From Sclerodactyla briareus (Eukaryota; Echinodermata; Holothuroidea; Dendrochirotida; Sclerodactylidae): DNA of 64,000 bases. A model generated the notes under the pieces. That model was not told the origin of the DNA. It ran no database searches and saw only the letters and a program-made list of their open reading frames with translations. The position numbers were made by a program, and so were the translations under genes. Numbering within the stretch: position 1 is the first letter of the stretch; the number at the start of each line of letters is the position of its first letter. The stretch lies in NCBI GenBank assembly GCA_026419785.1, contig JAODTK010000677.1, forward strand, positions 124,001 to 188,000. Direction: 5' to 3'. This document shows positions 24,115 to 36,319 of this stretch, piece after piece.

Positions 24115-25225
24115 CAGTCATTCACATACATGAAGACAGGTTGTCCAGAAGGTGTATTGGAGTTCTTTGGGATTATATGACAATGCCTTCCTAGTGCATT
24201 CTGCAGGCGATGAAGCAGGATTTGAATTTTTATAGTCTAAAACACCTTGAAAACAAAAACTAGAACAACAATGAACTGATAGAAAACCCTGTCACATTTT
24301 TATTCAATTTTTACACATTCAATAATCCCATACATGCTCCATCTATTATAATAATATCTTCTGTATCAAGTGTGAAGTATAATTAGGACCATTTGAAGCA
24401 CACAACTCCAAATCCATATCGGTGTGCATTTGTTCAATACATTGCGATAGCTAAACAAGAGCCAATACCGGAATTGCCGGTTCTCATCGGTATCCCTGAA
24501 AATTTGAAACTATGCCTTCGTTCCCTACTCCGAATAACTTGCAGTAGCAATGTTGAATTATCAAAACAATTGCTAAAAAAAAAAAACCTCCACATACCAT
24601 ATTCAAGTAATTTCAGAAATTTTCACCCTAATTTACTGGAAAACTCTGTGTCGATACTTCCAACCATGTCTAGATTTTGAATCCATTCGTCCTTCCATTC
24701 CCTTCCCTCCCCTTGACATCATAATTTTTGAACAATTGCCGGCTGATTGCTTGGAAAAATGGTATTTTGTGCCCTTTTACCGTGTTGCGAAATTTGAAAT
24801 CATTTCAGCCATTAGGTTCAGCACATATCTAGGAAAATGGTTGAGCATGTCTGTGAAAATAAAATGTTCCCCCCTGCACCTCGTCTTGCTGGACCACGCA
24901 CTATACAGCAACAGTCCTCTATGGTGCAACCAGCAACATAATAAATATAATAGGTTCAGACGGAAACTGACTACAATATCCGGCCTATCAGCAGTTCAAA
25001 GCAGATGAGGTATAACTGGCTTGTACAAGAACTGCTTCCAAAGAATATCTGAGGTTGGCTATACACTACCCTCATCCATATCGTATTCCAGAGCTATAGC
25101 CATGAATGTAAATGATTGCCTTACAATACCACTGGCCCATCCGAGAACCACCTGGTGATATTCACAGTGCTCTCACTGAATAATCTTCAACCGCCTGCGC
25201 GATTGGTGCTGGTCTTATTATTATC
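24115..25225. other. no gene recognised
   Basis: No recognisable coding or RNA gene. Two open frames of 90-95 codons on the plus strand (24393-24680 and 24736-25008) have no motif or splice context. Confidence 0.4.
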
Positions 25226-25229
25226 CCCA

Positions 25230-25390
25230 GCAACCCACTTCTAAGTGTTCGGGAATATGGTTTTGGGCGTGGAAGCACCGCCGTCTCAGCCGCAACCGCC
25301 GCGCCTCCGGCATTAGCGAATAACTTTCAACGCTTTTATCCTATGATCCTGAAACTTTGTACCATGTCAGCCTAGTGAAATCTTGGATGC
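25230..25390 (-). repeat. GCG-core dispersed repeat, copy 1
   Basis: In reverse complement the segment reads AAAGTTTCAGGATC, GCGTTGAAAG, ATTCGCTAATGCCGG, a run of CGGCGG-like triplets, then CCAAAACCATATTCCCGAAC and ACTTAGAAGTGGG. The same series occurs on the plus strand at 34190-34385 and 46150-46330. It is a three-copy interspersed family in this window, non-coding, with a GC-rich core in AT-rich flanks. Confidence 0.65.
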
Positions 25391-25477
25391 TTCCGAAAAC
25401 TGGTATTACCGGAAGTCTGCTGCCCTCTATTCGTTGGGTTCACACGAAAATAGTTTATCCTATTTCACGAAACTCCG

Positions 25478-25668
25478 TGGTTGGGGAGAACAGTTTGGCC
25501 CGAAAAACATGACCGTAATTTCGAGGTCACCGGAGATCTTTTTTTTTTTTTTTTTTTTTTTGCGAAAAAAAAATTGCGAAAAAACAAAGCAGTCCAATTC
25601 ACATGGAACTTGTGGGTGGGAACAAAGTCGGCCCGAATAACGTGACGGTGATTTCGAAGTCCCAGAGT
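25478..25668. repeat. imperfect tandem duplication around a T23 run
   Basis: GGCCCGAAAAACATGACCGT / AATTTCGAGGTCAC (about 25496-25530) is repeated at 25631-25664 as GGCCCGAATAACGTGACGGT / GATTTCGAAGTCC. Between them lies a T run (25539-25561) followed by GCGAAAAAAAAATTGCGAAA. The unit is about 134 bp. Confidence 0.65.
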
Positions 25669-26324
25669 TCAAATTGTGTGTTTTCGCGATTTTTCAAAAG
25701 TCACTGGAGGTCAACGTGATTCCTCTGAACGAGGTCATACAATGCGGTTTCTGCGGGGATAGTACACGTCGGCAGTTACCCGCCTGCACATGTCTAGTTG
25801 TACTTATTGTTGGGATTATGATCGGGTCATTCCAGGGAAACCGCATTTTCCTGGTCAGTCCTTTGAGTCAATCCATGGAGAAACTCATGAAAACCTTTTG
25901 TGCATCGACACTGGATAATAATATTACACAGAACAACAAATAAGAACCTACCCAGACCAATTTCACTGATAGAAATAAATAGTCCGTACGCTTATGCAGG
26001 TAGGCATGTTTCATTCCTCGATTAAAGTCTGGGGAGTTTTTGCAGCCAAGACGTGTGGCGTAGACGTGTTCCTAATCTTCCACGGGGTAGCCTTCTGGGT
26101 TGTCACTGGGCTGTCACAAATTCCGTTTTCAGAATGTTCATGTGTGCGTAACAGTCTCCTAAATATCCCGTTGGGTCCTCGCTCGAAGAGGTGTTATTCC
26201 CTGTCTTGACGATGTTTACTCTTTCGGCCGCGTGCATGCGTGCATGCCTCTCTCGTGGCCCCTCTCCACGGCCGTAGGAGCTGGATAAACACACTCGAGC
26301 GCCCGCAGGCTGATTCCTGTCCTG

Positions 26325-26470
26325 ATGTGCCGGTTCCCGAACAACTCCCACGTGGACATCCCCCGGGACAATTTCCACCCAGACTATTCCCACCCGGACA
26401 ATTAATAGGAATTGTCCGGGTGGGCATTGTCCCGTCACGAGTGTGTCACGTGGGTCGCCTGGAAGCGGTG
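26325..26470. repeat. dispersed repeat with a perfect palindrome
   Basis: At 26390-26425 a 15-bp perfect inverted repeat (CCCACCCGGACAATT / AATTGTCCGGGTGGG) surrounds a 6-nt loop. The surrounding sequence (TTCCCGAACAACTCCCAC ... CCCGTCACGAGTG) matches 50405-50535, where the palindrome is eroded. A strong RNA or cruciform hairpin is possible. No gene lies nearby. Confidence 0.75.
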
Positions 26471-26594
26471 AGCATGGTGATAGCGCGAGCAGGCTCAGAA
26501 CCGCCCGTGCCTCAACGATTTTTCTACGTCACGCCGTCGGGGTTATGGTTAGGAGTGTGCGTGTATGCGTGTTCCCCATAAGGCAATCCCCGAA

Positions 26595-26690
26595 CCTATT
26601 GTTATGGCGCCGGTCAAAGGTCATCTGAGGTCAACAGAGGCCATGTCCCTGGAAAACCTTGCGAAACACGATAGATCCAAAATACTTCGT
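26595..26690 (+). repeat. GAGGTCA-rich repeat fragment
   Basis: The blocks GAACCTATTGTTATGG, GGTCAAAGGTCATCTGAGGT, CAACAGAGG and CTTGCGAAACACGATAGATC match the diffuse repeat at 12190-12560 and its relative at 58380-58500. Confidence 0.55.
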
Positions 26691-26699
26691 CCGATTACT

Positions 26700-28185
26700 G
26701 AATTTGGTATAAGGGCCGGTCGCCAGATCGCAAAAGTCCCACACTCGAGCGCGCCGTTAAGTTATCCAGGTTTTCCCATGGAGCTTTTATATTATTGGAG
26801 AGGCAATAGCAGCCTATACTGTAACATTCTAAGAAAAAAGTGTACTCTTGCATAAATTTTCAGGACAATTCTAGAGATTAGCAACCTTAAATAGAAAGTG
26901 TCAGTATGTTTGCATGTATAATACACTAAAGGAGTGGCAAATCGCCCTCCTGCATGGGTAGGGGACATTTTTGGCTTCTATGTTATGTAGGGCGACTGTG
27001 CTTGCAAGTCGGTTGAAAGGCGCGCTACTTCCAAATTTATACATTTGTGTACAGCTGTTCAAGGACTAATTTTCCTCGTTACTGGGGTGGTAAAATAAGC
27101 TTCCTAACCTTCATTGGAATGTCCCCAGAAAGGGGGGGGTTTAATTAAAGGGGGCGCTTCTTACATATTATACGGGGTATATAACACATTTGAACAAATG
27201 TATCTGGAAAAACTCCATTGAGGTCAATACTACTTCCGAATCACTGAAAGCAATCTCCTGGAATGATAATATGTGTGCAATTATGTTTCGGTAGGCCCAC
27301 GCATTTGCCGTAATTTTGATAAAGAAATTCAATTGACGTTAACGTTGGCAGGGGTCTAACTCGATGTATTCATAATGAACGAAGTTATATTAGTGTAGTG
27401 GCTAACGGTATATCTCCTATAGGAACAAAGCCTCACATTAATCCATATTTGCTACACCCGATATTCAACCACGAACGCTTTAACTCTGAATCAGGCACCC
27501 GGCATTTGCACAATCCTTTGCAAATAGATCTCACAAAAGGTTGTCCTAGCTTCTATGGGGCATAATCGTAGCGAACATATTCCCCCGCGATAATCAGGGC
27601 TTTCTTCCGACTTCCTTTGGAAACGAGGACGAACAAACCCTGTTTTACTTTTGTCTTGTTGACATTCTTGACGAGTATGGGAGCTGGTATTTCTATGGTT
27701 TTGCGTTTATCCGGGTTATTGTTAGGCTTAATTTTTAGCCTACAATGTAGGCTACATTTCATTGCAAAGGACCTACGGAACCATACTACATTAACATGTC
27801 ATTATACCGCAACTGGTGAACTTTACAACAGGTCACATATATCAGACATTACTATATATGTGCATCGGGTAGAGCCCGACGTATATAAGGGCCTACCCCC
27901 CCCCTCCCCGCAGAAATCACCTCTGTGGAATTAGAGAGAGCACATTAAATCATGTCCCATTTGACCTTGGGTGACTTTGAGATTACTATCCGGTTGTTCT
28001 GACCTGATGTAGTCCACATTCGGTTTTCGGTGGAATATGTTAGAAAAAGCGTAAAATAAATCATGCAAATTTAACCGTCGTGTGTTGTTTAGTACTAACA
28101 ACAGTCCAAATTTGACCTCTGGTGACCTTGAAATTTTCCGAGACCAACTTTTTTGTCGCCACCCATCAAGTTCGATTTTCATTTT
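26700..28185. other. no gene recognised
   Basis: No recognisable gene. The right end approaches the 3' end of LINE-1 (minus strand), and the last few hundred bases may include its 3' UTR. Confidence 0.4.
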
Positions 28186-28189
28186 GTTT

Positions 28190-29391
28190 TTTCAACAAAT
28201 TGACAAGAGAAGGGGACCCCATAATTGCCTAAAAAAAGAGGAAACCACCAAGCACAAGAAACTAAAAGAGAGAAGAGCCAGCTTATTGAATGTTACTCTT
28301 GAACAGCGGGGATCAAAGCGTGGGAAATACCTCCCGAGAAGGCTATTCCAGCACGCGCAGTGCGAGAAAAAAAGGGCGAGCATCTGTTTCGGTGCGATGA
28401 CGTGGGAGAAGCCAACCGAAACGGGTAGCTGAACAAGAAGAGCGAGTCTGGCGAGTAACCTCGAGTAAAGGAGGAACAGCATCCCCAGCCTCAGAAGAAC
28501 GTTGAACCTAAAGTAGCGGCAAAGGAGACAGAGAGATGTTACAGATCTGCGATGGGATAGAGGCTGGATGAGGAAGTAAAGTTATCATCGTTGAAAGCCG
28601 AATGGCCTGGATAACGATCAAGGACAACTGAGAGAGGATGGCGATTCCCCACCCCATATATGGCACCATAAACTTCCATAGGGAGCGACTTTTGGGCTTT
28701 GTAAAGCAGAGTAGCTGTTGTGAGGGGCAGTAGTCCCTGCCAACGAATAAGAATCCCACTTTCTAGAAGCATTAGTACCGATCCGACTTGATACGAGAGG
28801 TTCCAGGACAGTTTTTTGCTGCTTTGCCACACAAAGATATTAAGAGAAGTAGACTAGGGAGGATCTGGTCAGCCATGAAAATAGCGGTGCATCAGAAACA
28901 CGCTCCCGAAATCAGCAAGTTTCTGAGTTAGATTGGTTTGGAGGCCCCAGATTAGCAGTGCCCTCAGTTCATAAATAGCAAAATAAATGTAGATCATTGT
29001 TCACTGGACTGGCAATCGGGAACGGTTTTAGACAAAATCATTCCGTTCTGGTGACGAGGAGAACCGATATGGCTAACGGTAAATCATCATCAAAGGAGTG
29101 AATACATGGGAGGTATAGCTAAGAAGATCATCGATGAAAAGAAAGATGTAGGAGACAAACCCAACCTAGGAACACCAGCATTGATAGGGAAGGTCTCGGA
29201 GAGAGCACCATCAACCAGAACTGAGATAGAGCGACATTAGAAAGCTGGCCTGTCCAAGAAGTTAGAAAAGGAGGGGGCTGAAACCATATGAAGGTAATTG
29301 GCAAGTAGTCCGGCGTGCCATACACGGTCAGAGGCCTTGGAGATATAAGGGCAACATCCCTACTTTTGCCGAAAACCTCCTGAATCGTAAC
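28190..29391 (-). mobile_element. LINE-1, reverse transcriptase and C-terminal part (jockey-like)
   Basis: Minus-strand segments read, in element order: VALIS...SKASDRVWHAG (RT block A), FSNFLDRP and the AGVPQGSVLSP-like region (decayed) near 29130-29260, SWN...GSVLMLLESGILIR and LLYKAQ, LSVVLDRY near 28610-28790, and the C-terminal HCACWNSLLGR, FNKLALLSFSFL near 28270-28370. The frame changes often, so the element is dead. It is colinear with the endonuclease half at 32431-33690; the ~3 kb between the halves is another LINE. About 130 codons of the RT fingers region appear lost at the break. Confidence 0.8.
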
Positions 29392-32300
29392 AAAAAAAAA
29401 AAAAAATGGGAATCAAATGAGATATTCATCACTAATAAATGTATAATGATTTGTCAGCTAACAACCATTAAAATGAAATTCATAAAATTACCGAATATAC
29501 CATCATAAAAACTGTCAAAATCCTCAAACATATATATGCTCATAAAATTCAGATATGTCGTGTCATTAAAATGTTTTACAACGGCTATGATTGCGCATCC
29601 CTCCAGTTGGGGGTAAGTTATTCCAGTCCCTAGCAGCATTGTATGAAAAAAAGCGTCGTTTGTGTTATTCGGTCCTCCCACCGGTAATAAATAGTCCGTT
29701 TGACGTAGACGATCTTATACCATGTGGTGCGTATCTTCTGTTAATTGGAATAGCCCTCTGATATAATCGGGGGTCATACCATAGACATTTATATACATTG
29801 TGAGAACGCTTTTTCCTGAATACGCCTATCGGTTATAGCCTTCCATCCTGTTTATCAAGCATATAATCAGAACTTAATTGAAGTCAGGATCGCCCGAAAT
29901 TACTCTAGCCGCGAGTTTTTTTTGCACACGGTTAACTTTTTTTGCATTCGCCCTCCTTACATGTACCCCATATGGTACTACAGTAGTCTAACCGCGGCAT
30001 AATATACCCGTGACAATACCGTTTTAAGGTAGCTGTGTCAATGAATGGGTTTTTATTCTTCTTAAAGAGAATCTCCCCTTGAAAATTTGCAAAGATATCT
30101 ACATGTACATTCCGAATAATGTTTGATCAATATCACGTCATAGTTTTTTTCGAGGGATCCATTTTTCCAGATGCAGGTTTTTGTTTACTGTACAGAGAGC
30201 TTATTTCCTAATTCATCTTGTCTCCCGATAATTTCTGCCCGGAGCTTATCAACATGTTTTTAGTTTTTACTGGTATCATCGCCATTCTGTTTTACCTTAC
30301 AACCCCCCGATTATATATTTTACACATGTCAGAAGTTTAATTAGCATTTAATCTGTTATAGTTTTACCAGCAACATAAAAGTGTATCTTCAGCATCACAT
30401 GTCGCCGTACTATGTTTCAACGAGAGGCCATAGCATTTATACATTAATTTAAATTCAATAACAATGGTCTAGAATAGATCCTAGACGCCACATACAACCG
30501 GCTCGGGATCAGAAAGAGCCCCATTAATCTGAGTTCGCTGGGTTCGCCCATCAAGGAAGACGTCACCCCACGCACATGTACTTTCCGAAACCCATATAGA
30601 CCAACTTGGTATTAGAATGTCATGATCGCCAGATCAAAAGCTTTTCTTAAATCCAAGAATACGGTGCCTACAAAATATCCTTCGTCGATTGCTTCCAACC
30701 CATCCGTCTGTGATTTTTAGGAGAGCTGTCTCGCATGTGTGCATTTTCCTGAATCCTGACTGCGCTTCGCTGAGTTTGATCAAACTTCATACAGGATGTA
30801 TCAGGGCATTATGTACGTGATTCCCAATAATCTTGAATAACACTGGTAGAATAGATATAGTGCCGATAATTAGAAAACGTCAGCTTGACCGGGCTTTTGA
30901 ATATTGGGGTCACTCTGGCTTGTTTCCAGCACTGGAAAGACATTGTTTGGTAATACTTAAATTATAATGTGAATAATACGTCACAAATAACGCCTGCAGG
31001 CTCTTTAGAAGTTTTATCACTAACTTCCCATCTAGACGATTACTTTATGGGGGGTGGGGTGTTAGTCTGAAGACTTAATACCGCCTCACGAATCTTGTGG
31101 GACCACGGATGTCGAAGCTGGGTACCGATGGGGACTTATTTAAGATATACCTTCGTAGTTCATTCGAAGTCCTCGGACCTGCAAGCCCACGCCACATACT
31201 GGTTGATACAGAAGGTGATTTGTTAAATGCATTCACACCTCCTGGTTACTTTCAATACCTCTTCATCGACTTAGGAACGGGTGATTGTTGACTTTCATGT
31301 CAGTGTTGTTTTATGGACATTTCGTATGATCGTCCAAAGCTTAGAGTTTCCTTCCTCACACCGATCAGGGAATCCATGAAATAGTTGCTTTCGCCTTTGA
31401 TCATGTGCCTGTAACTGTATTTCTATATTGTGTGTACACGTGAGATCAGACCTTATCTCACCCTGTGTTTTCTTCTCTTAATTTGCATCAATTAATTTCG
31501 TCATAAACCATCGGTTGAACTTTTCTCGTAATCCTCTTTTCATTTGAAGCGGCATGTTTTGTTATATTCAGGATATCCATACATACCTTTTCCCACGCGG
31601 CTAAAGCTTTATCTGGATCGTCTATATGTAACACGTCTGTGGCCATAAAGAGCCCACTAAGTAGGTCTCTCCCTAACTCATGTTGGTTTATATTATCAAC
31701 CTTCCTATACTTTTAGACTTGGGTGAGTTGGTCTTAATTCTCAAATTCACATGATGCCTTGTAAATGATATTGGATAATGATCTCTAATTGTAACATGAG
31801 GCACACTGAGATTGTTAACTACTCGAATTTCATTTGTGGTGTATCATTGTGTGCGTGTGGGGCAAGGTTTGAGAGAGGGTCTATTTTCCGTTTCCCTTGT
31901 AGCAATTTTAACCAAATGTTTTCAATCCCAGTAGTTCGATATCTTGACCCCAATTACAGTTTTCTCCATTCAACAAATTGATATTGAAATCACCCATTAT
32001 AATACCGATATCCAAATCAGAATGACACGGGTTCGTTAGCATCTCCTGAAATATATATCTGTCCAATCACGTGTGCAACATGGCGGTCGATATAAAACCC
32101 ACATTATTACATTTCTAACATTTTTAAGGGAATTTTACCCAAATTGCTTCGATCGCATCAACCTCAATTTCATATCGCCTGACACAAGGTATGTCGTGGT
32201 TTTACACCAACAGCAACACCACCTCCTTGTCTCCCTTCTCTGTCCCGGCGGAACAAAACATACCGGGTATATTTATCTCATGGTCATAATTGAATCATCG

Positions 32301-32430
32301 AGAAATGTCTCGTTCAAACCAAAAGTGTGCAGTTATAATTTAGTCCGTATATTAATGCTTGTAGTTGGTCTACTTATTGAGAAGGCGATTGATGTTAAGG
32401 AAGGCGATTGTTCAATTCTTTTGCCCAGTA
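29392..32430 (-). mobile_element. LINE-2, endonuclease plus RT, nested in LINE-1
   Basis: A second minus-strand LINE, read from high to low coordinates: TIAFLNINRLLNK (near 32400), IPGYVLFRRDREGRQGGGVA (about 32210-32270), YRPP..C...W then a MGDFNINLL-like block (about 31960-32090) from the AP-endonuclease domain; RT with LSEAQSGFRKMHTCETALL then a FLDLRKAFDL-like block (about 30610-30780); LDYCSTIWGTCKEGE (about 29945-29990); and the C-terminal GRTEYTKRRFFSYNAARDWN (about 29630-29690). All are CR1/jockey-class landmarks. Many frameshifts and stops show decay. Length is about 3 kb, slightly 5'-truncated. The 3' junction carries 15 A on the plus strand (29392-29406). Confidence 0.85.
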
Positions 32431-33690
32431 ACATTTTTAGAGGTGGTTATCACTGTCCCAGAGCCATCCGGGTTTAACCAACGGAGGGAATTTGGAAGTA
32501 CAGAAATTCTGGGACAAAGATTTGATCAGCGACCAAAATGAACGACTACCAGAAGGGCGGATGAAAGTTTATAGCCCCTACGGGAAATGAAAGAGTTTTT
32601 TGCCTTATCGACTGTCTCAGAGCACACTTACGAGCAGTTCAAAGGCTTGACGAGAATCAGTGGAGGTGGAAAGATTATCCCATGCTCGAAAAAGTCGATT
32701 CTCTCCTAAACGGCAGTGGTACATTGATGATGGAACCATGAAGGTGATGAGAGGAGCCTGATCTTAGAGTGTAGGAAATAAAAATGTTCATTCCCATAAA
32801 ATAATTTCCGAGATAGCAAAGCAGGGGAAGGGGGATCATCTGAGAAAGTAATTTCATCCCAAGGGAAGCCCAAACCAGTCAGCTTTGGAGTAGTTCCAGA
32901 GTTTCTGCCTTTGGTGGGGAGCTTGGGTATAGGGATTAAATGGATAATACAGGATAATGAGGCAATGGTCAGAGGAGCCATTAGGGGCAGAGACAGTGGC
33001 TGGACTGTAAATAAGAGGATGAGTGGTGAGAAAAAGATCCAACATGTTAGCAGAGTCTGAGGCCCGATCTGGGATACGGGTGGGAGAATTGAGGAGCTGG
33101 GTGAGACCGTTGGTAATAGCAAAGACTCTGCTTCAACATCGGCTCTATCAGAGCCAGTAGAGTGAAAGAGCCATTCTGCATTATGCACATTTAAATCACC
33201 CAGTATAGCATTTTCACAGTCGTTATCGTTGAATAGTGATTCAACAGCAGAGGTGAGTTGCGAGAATAGAGCCTCGTGATTATTACAATTGGGCGAACGG
33301 TAGACACAACCGAACACCTTAGTCAGGCGAAAAGAGAGACTTTGAGCCAGAGAAGTTGAAATCCATCACAACAGAGATCAAATTCAGAAAGGGGCTGACA
33401 GTGATGCTGGAGTGGACAAATGCGCACACTACCTCCACCTTGAAATGAAAACAATTATGAAGAATCTAGTTAGGACACTGGAGATGTGTTAAATCAAGAG
33501 GAGATCTAATCTGTGTTTCAGTTGAAAAGAGTAGATGAGGATGCTGAGCCATAAGGAGTTGGTGAACATGGTTGAGATTGCTGTGGAAACCGCGTATATT
33601 CGCAAAGAGAAAGAGAGAGAGCACACATATGTCCCGTTAGAGCTGCAGTGGGTGGCTTATGGGAAACTTAAATAACCATGGCATTGAAGG
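32431..33690 (-). mobile_element. LINE-1, endonuclease and linker part
   Basis: Minus strand, in element order: NIRGFHSNLNHVHQLLMAQ, HPHLLFSTETQ (about 33500-33600), FGCVYRSPNCNNHEALFSQL, AILGDLNVHNAEWLFHS (about 33160-33310), the SDHCLIILYYP region (about 32920-32970), and the linker NSFISRRGYKLSS ... NPDGSGTVI (about 32440-32600). These are the AP-endonuclease domain and following linker of a jockey-type LINE. GDLNVHNAEW holds the catalytic D and N, and SDH is the distal catalytic motif. A 203-codon frame is still open, so decay is moderate. The rest of the element resumes at 29391. Confidence 0.85.
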
Positions 33691-34100
33691 GAAAGAAGGG
33701 AGGACAAAGGCAGGGCAAGTGGAAAGCCCACGACACCGACAGACATTGACGGGACTCACTCCGAGGGCACGGACCTCGAATGGGCACCCCGAAACACCGA
33801 CCTAGAGTGACATCTAGTCGCGAACTAGCAGAGGAGGCTGCTCGGGATTTTACGCCATATGAAAAGGCAGCCTCCCAAGGCGCTACCCCGGGGTTCTGGC
33901 CTCTGCACTATCTGACGGCCGGCCTGCAGCGCACCGACTCCACCTGTATCCTCTTGCCCAAGAAAGAGGAACCATGGTATCGAGGCGAAGCCGGGGTAAA
34001 TACAGGACCTACCAGAGTCTTCAGAAGAACCGGCTACCACCGGCTACCGACCCCGAGAGCTTGGAATGATTGCGAAATGTTACAGGCAAAGAGGGCCTGA
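33691..34100 (-). other. GC-rich stretch, possible 5' region of LINE-1
   Basis: A GC-rich 400-bp segment immediately 5' (on the minus strand) of the LINE-1 endonuclease. Both strands are open for 70-106 codons, but no domain is recognised. It may be the 5' UTR or leader of LINE-1, or unrelated. Confidence 0.3.
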
Positions 34101-34189
34101 TACGCATAGAACATCACTAAAGGCACCCAAAGGATCGGCGGTGGCACCTCCCTGGGCGGCAAACACCTGAAGAAATCGTAAATCGCGTT

Positions 34190-34385
34190 TTCATGTGAAA
34201 GGGCGGACATGTGTACCGAGTTTCAGATCAATCGGTAAGGCGTTAAAGCGTTATTGCGCTAGTGCCTAGTTTTCTGGCGCGGCGGATACAGCAGCGGCAG
34301 CAGCAGCTCAAATGACAGTGTGGGACACAACACCAAAACCATATCGGTTATATCCCCGAACACTCCCAGTGTGGCAGAATATTTA
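34190..34385 (+). repeat. GCG-core dispersed repeat, copy 2
   Basis: The order GAGTTTCAGATCAATCGGTA, GCGTTAAAGCG, GCGCTAGTGCC, a GGCGCGGCGG/CAGCGGCAGCAGC core, CCAAAACCATATCGG and TATCCCCGAACACTCCCAGT agrees with the copies at 25230-25390 (reverse) and 46150-46330. Confidence 0.7.
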
Positions 34386-34389
34386 TTAT

Positions 34390-34990
34390 TCAACAGGACT
34401 CGGAAAGTTAGGGTTAGATTAGTGGATTCACCATTCTGCGGAAATATCAATCTCACTGGTTTATTGAATGAGCGAGTTCAGAGATGAGGTTGGTGTTGAT
34501 GTTGTACAATCAGGTCAAATGTCATTTGGAATCCCAAAGGCGTTGCATTCTGTGTACGGTCCCTATGTACGTTCTCTTAGACCAGTTGACATGTGGAACA
34601 CCTAAGCTAAAACATGACAACTAGATCGAGTTTTATTTTATTCAAAGATAGAAATAGAATCAATCACAGTTTTATTCTATCGGTGCCATGGAAATTCTGG
34701 ATTTTTTTTACAGAATGTTGGTATGAAGTTGCGTGCAGTAAAAACGAACTAATTGTACGAGCAGAAAACACAACGTTTTTCGTCGTGATAAAAATTGATC
34801 ATCAACGAACGTACTTCTCGGCCAGGTGATATTTTCCTCCGAACAGCATATAGCTTACTGGACCCCCGAAATCGGGACATTCCTCCTGCTAAAAAAAAAA
34901 CTCACATTCCCCTAAGTATACTATTTGAATGTCGACTGAAGGCATTCAATTCATTTATTTATCTTCATTTGCACATTTGAAACCGCTCTA
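34390..34990. other. no gene recognised
   Basis: Nothing recognisable is present. The stretch is AT-rich with an A run near 34893. Confidence 0.4.
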
Positions 34991-35029
34991 CCAACGGCAT
35001 GGAAAACAATGAAATTTGTTTTATCCGTA

Positions 35030-35745
35030 TTCAACGATGATTTGTTACAGCAAAGCCATTTATTGACGGCAACAAGTTCCTCAATAACCACACTTGATCA
35101 GCTCTTGCAAAATCCGGACTCAAACATGTCCTCTGGATCCGATGGCATTCCTATCAGAGTTCTGAATTTGTGTACCGAAGAATTGGCCCCAGTTTTTTGA
35201 ATGCATTCTCAAAAAAGTTGTGTAAATTTTTCACAACACTCAGTGTGAACTAACCACACCTATCCTGATGTTGTTAGAAATTACAACAACATTGCGCAAG
35301 GTTGTGGAAATCACACAATTGTGAATATTAAAAAGGTACAAATGATCGTGTAATTTCTGACACAACACTGGAACAAATGTGCTAGTTAGATACGCAACGT
35401 CGTTGGCAGTGTGGTGTTTCAAAAAGCAAAAAGTCTAATGAACAGATAATGCTGGGAATTACATTGAGAAGAAGTCTCAGGTTGACATGATGGTGATTAT
35501 TCTCGAAACTGTCTAATTATGGTATCCGAACTTCCAACTGCTTGTATAATGACACTCTAAAATCCGAGTCACAAGATTGATGTCGGTGCTGAGGAATCGA
35601 AGTGGTCAAAGGTCACCTCTGGTGTGCTCTAGGGTACTGTCTTAGGACTCTCACTTATTCCGCTTGGAACAATTTCCCGTGCGTTTGTTCGGCAGATGCC
35701 TGCACAGGGAGGTCAGGCAGTCAAGAACGGTGGGGATGCAGAATA
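35030..35745 (+). mobile_element. LINE-3, reverse transcriptase fragment, split by a MITE
   Basis: The left piece (to about 35216) reads ITTLDQLLQNPDSNMSSG then SDGIPIRVLNLCTEELAPVF, the RT fingers of a CR1-like LINE. The right piece (from about 35470) gives KLSNYGIRTSN, ESKWSKVTSGVL-stop-GTVLG (an in-frame TAG replaces the usual Q of the PQG block) and RLFGRCLHREVRQSRTV (usual form RLFADDC.LYRE..S). The YADD/FADD catalytic motif is lost. Between the pieces lies the palindromic element. The right end abuts dispersed repeat copy B near 35735. Confidence 0.8.
35217..35435. mobile_element. palindromic MITE, copy 2, inside LINE-3
   Basis: The inverted arms run from TGTGAACTAACCACACC (35244) to ATGTGCTAGTTAGATACGCA (about 35377-35396), with matching interiors (GTTGTTAGAAATTACAA / GTGTAATTTCTGACACAAC). 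Arm sequence agrees with the element at 22270-22470. It breaks the RT frame of LINE-3, so it inserted after that LINE. It is non-autonomous, with no frame of its own. Confidence 0.7.
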
Positions 35746-36100
35746 AGACAGTTCGTATTTCAAGTGCGCATGCTCACCACAGAACAGTTCAGGGAATAGA
35801 CGAGATTCGGTCAGATCCCCCCCCCCCCCATAGCGTTATCGTACGGCTTATTTTTAAACTGTCACCACTATTTGACAACACAACCAATTCATCTCATGTT
35901 TTCGGAGGTTATTATTGATAAGTATGGGGGGATCTCTGTGAAGTATTGTGATGGCAGGATTCGTAATTTTTCAGCAGGGGAGTTTGGAAGGATCGTTCTG
36001 AACACCTTACGTTAACGTCGAACTGCGGTCATTTCCATATGCCTTGACACAATATTATTATCATCTCATTACTGTAACTCCGAACTGGCCTATTGCAGGA
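35735..36100 (+). repeat. dispersed repeat, copy B (empty site)
   Basis: The uninterrupted partner of 17425-18165. At 35758-35766 it reads TTTCAAGTG with no insertion, where the other copy holds the 378-bp MITE. A run of 14 C/T-interrupted C bases near 35818-35830 is the main length difference elsewhere. Confidence 0.85.
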
Positions 36101-36319
36101 GTAACCTTGTTTCTCTCGAGAAATTCCGATTGTTCTAAGTGTACCATGTTACGATGTTCTCCCATATCAGGCATATCGGTTCTTCCCCTCATTCCCTGGG
36201 TAGGGTTACTCTTTTTTGCAGTTGAACACTATCCCAATTGAAAGGCCTTAGATGGAATTGGTGCATTCAGCTGACATATTATTAAGGAAAATCAGATGAA
36301 ATAGATGCATTTTTTATGA

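Noticed and set aside
29392-29406. A15 as the poly(A) tail of a plus-strand retrocopy
   Set aside because: Both neighbouring elements are on the minus strand and no plus-strand coding sequence ends there. It is treated as a junction homopolymer.
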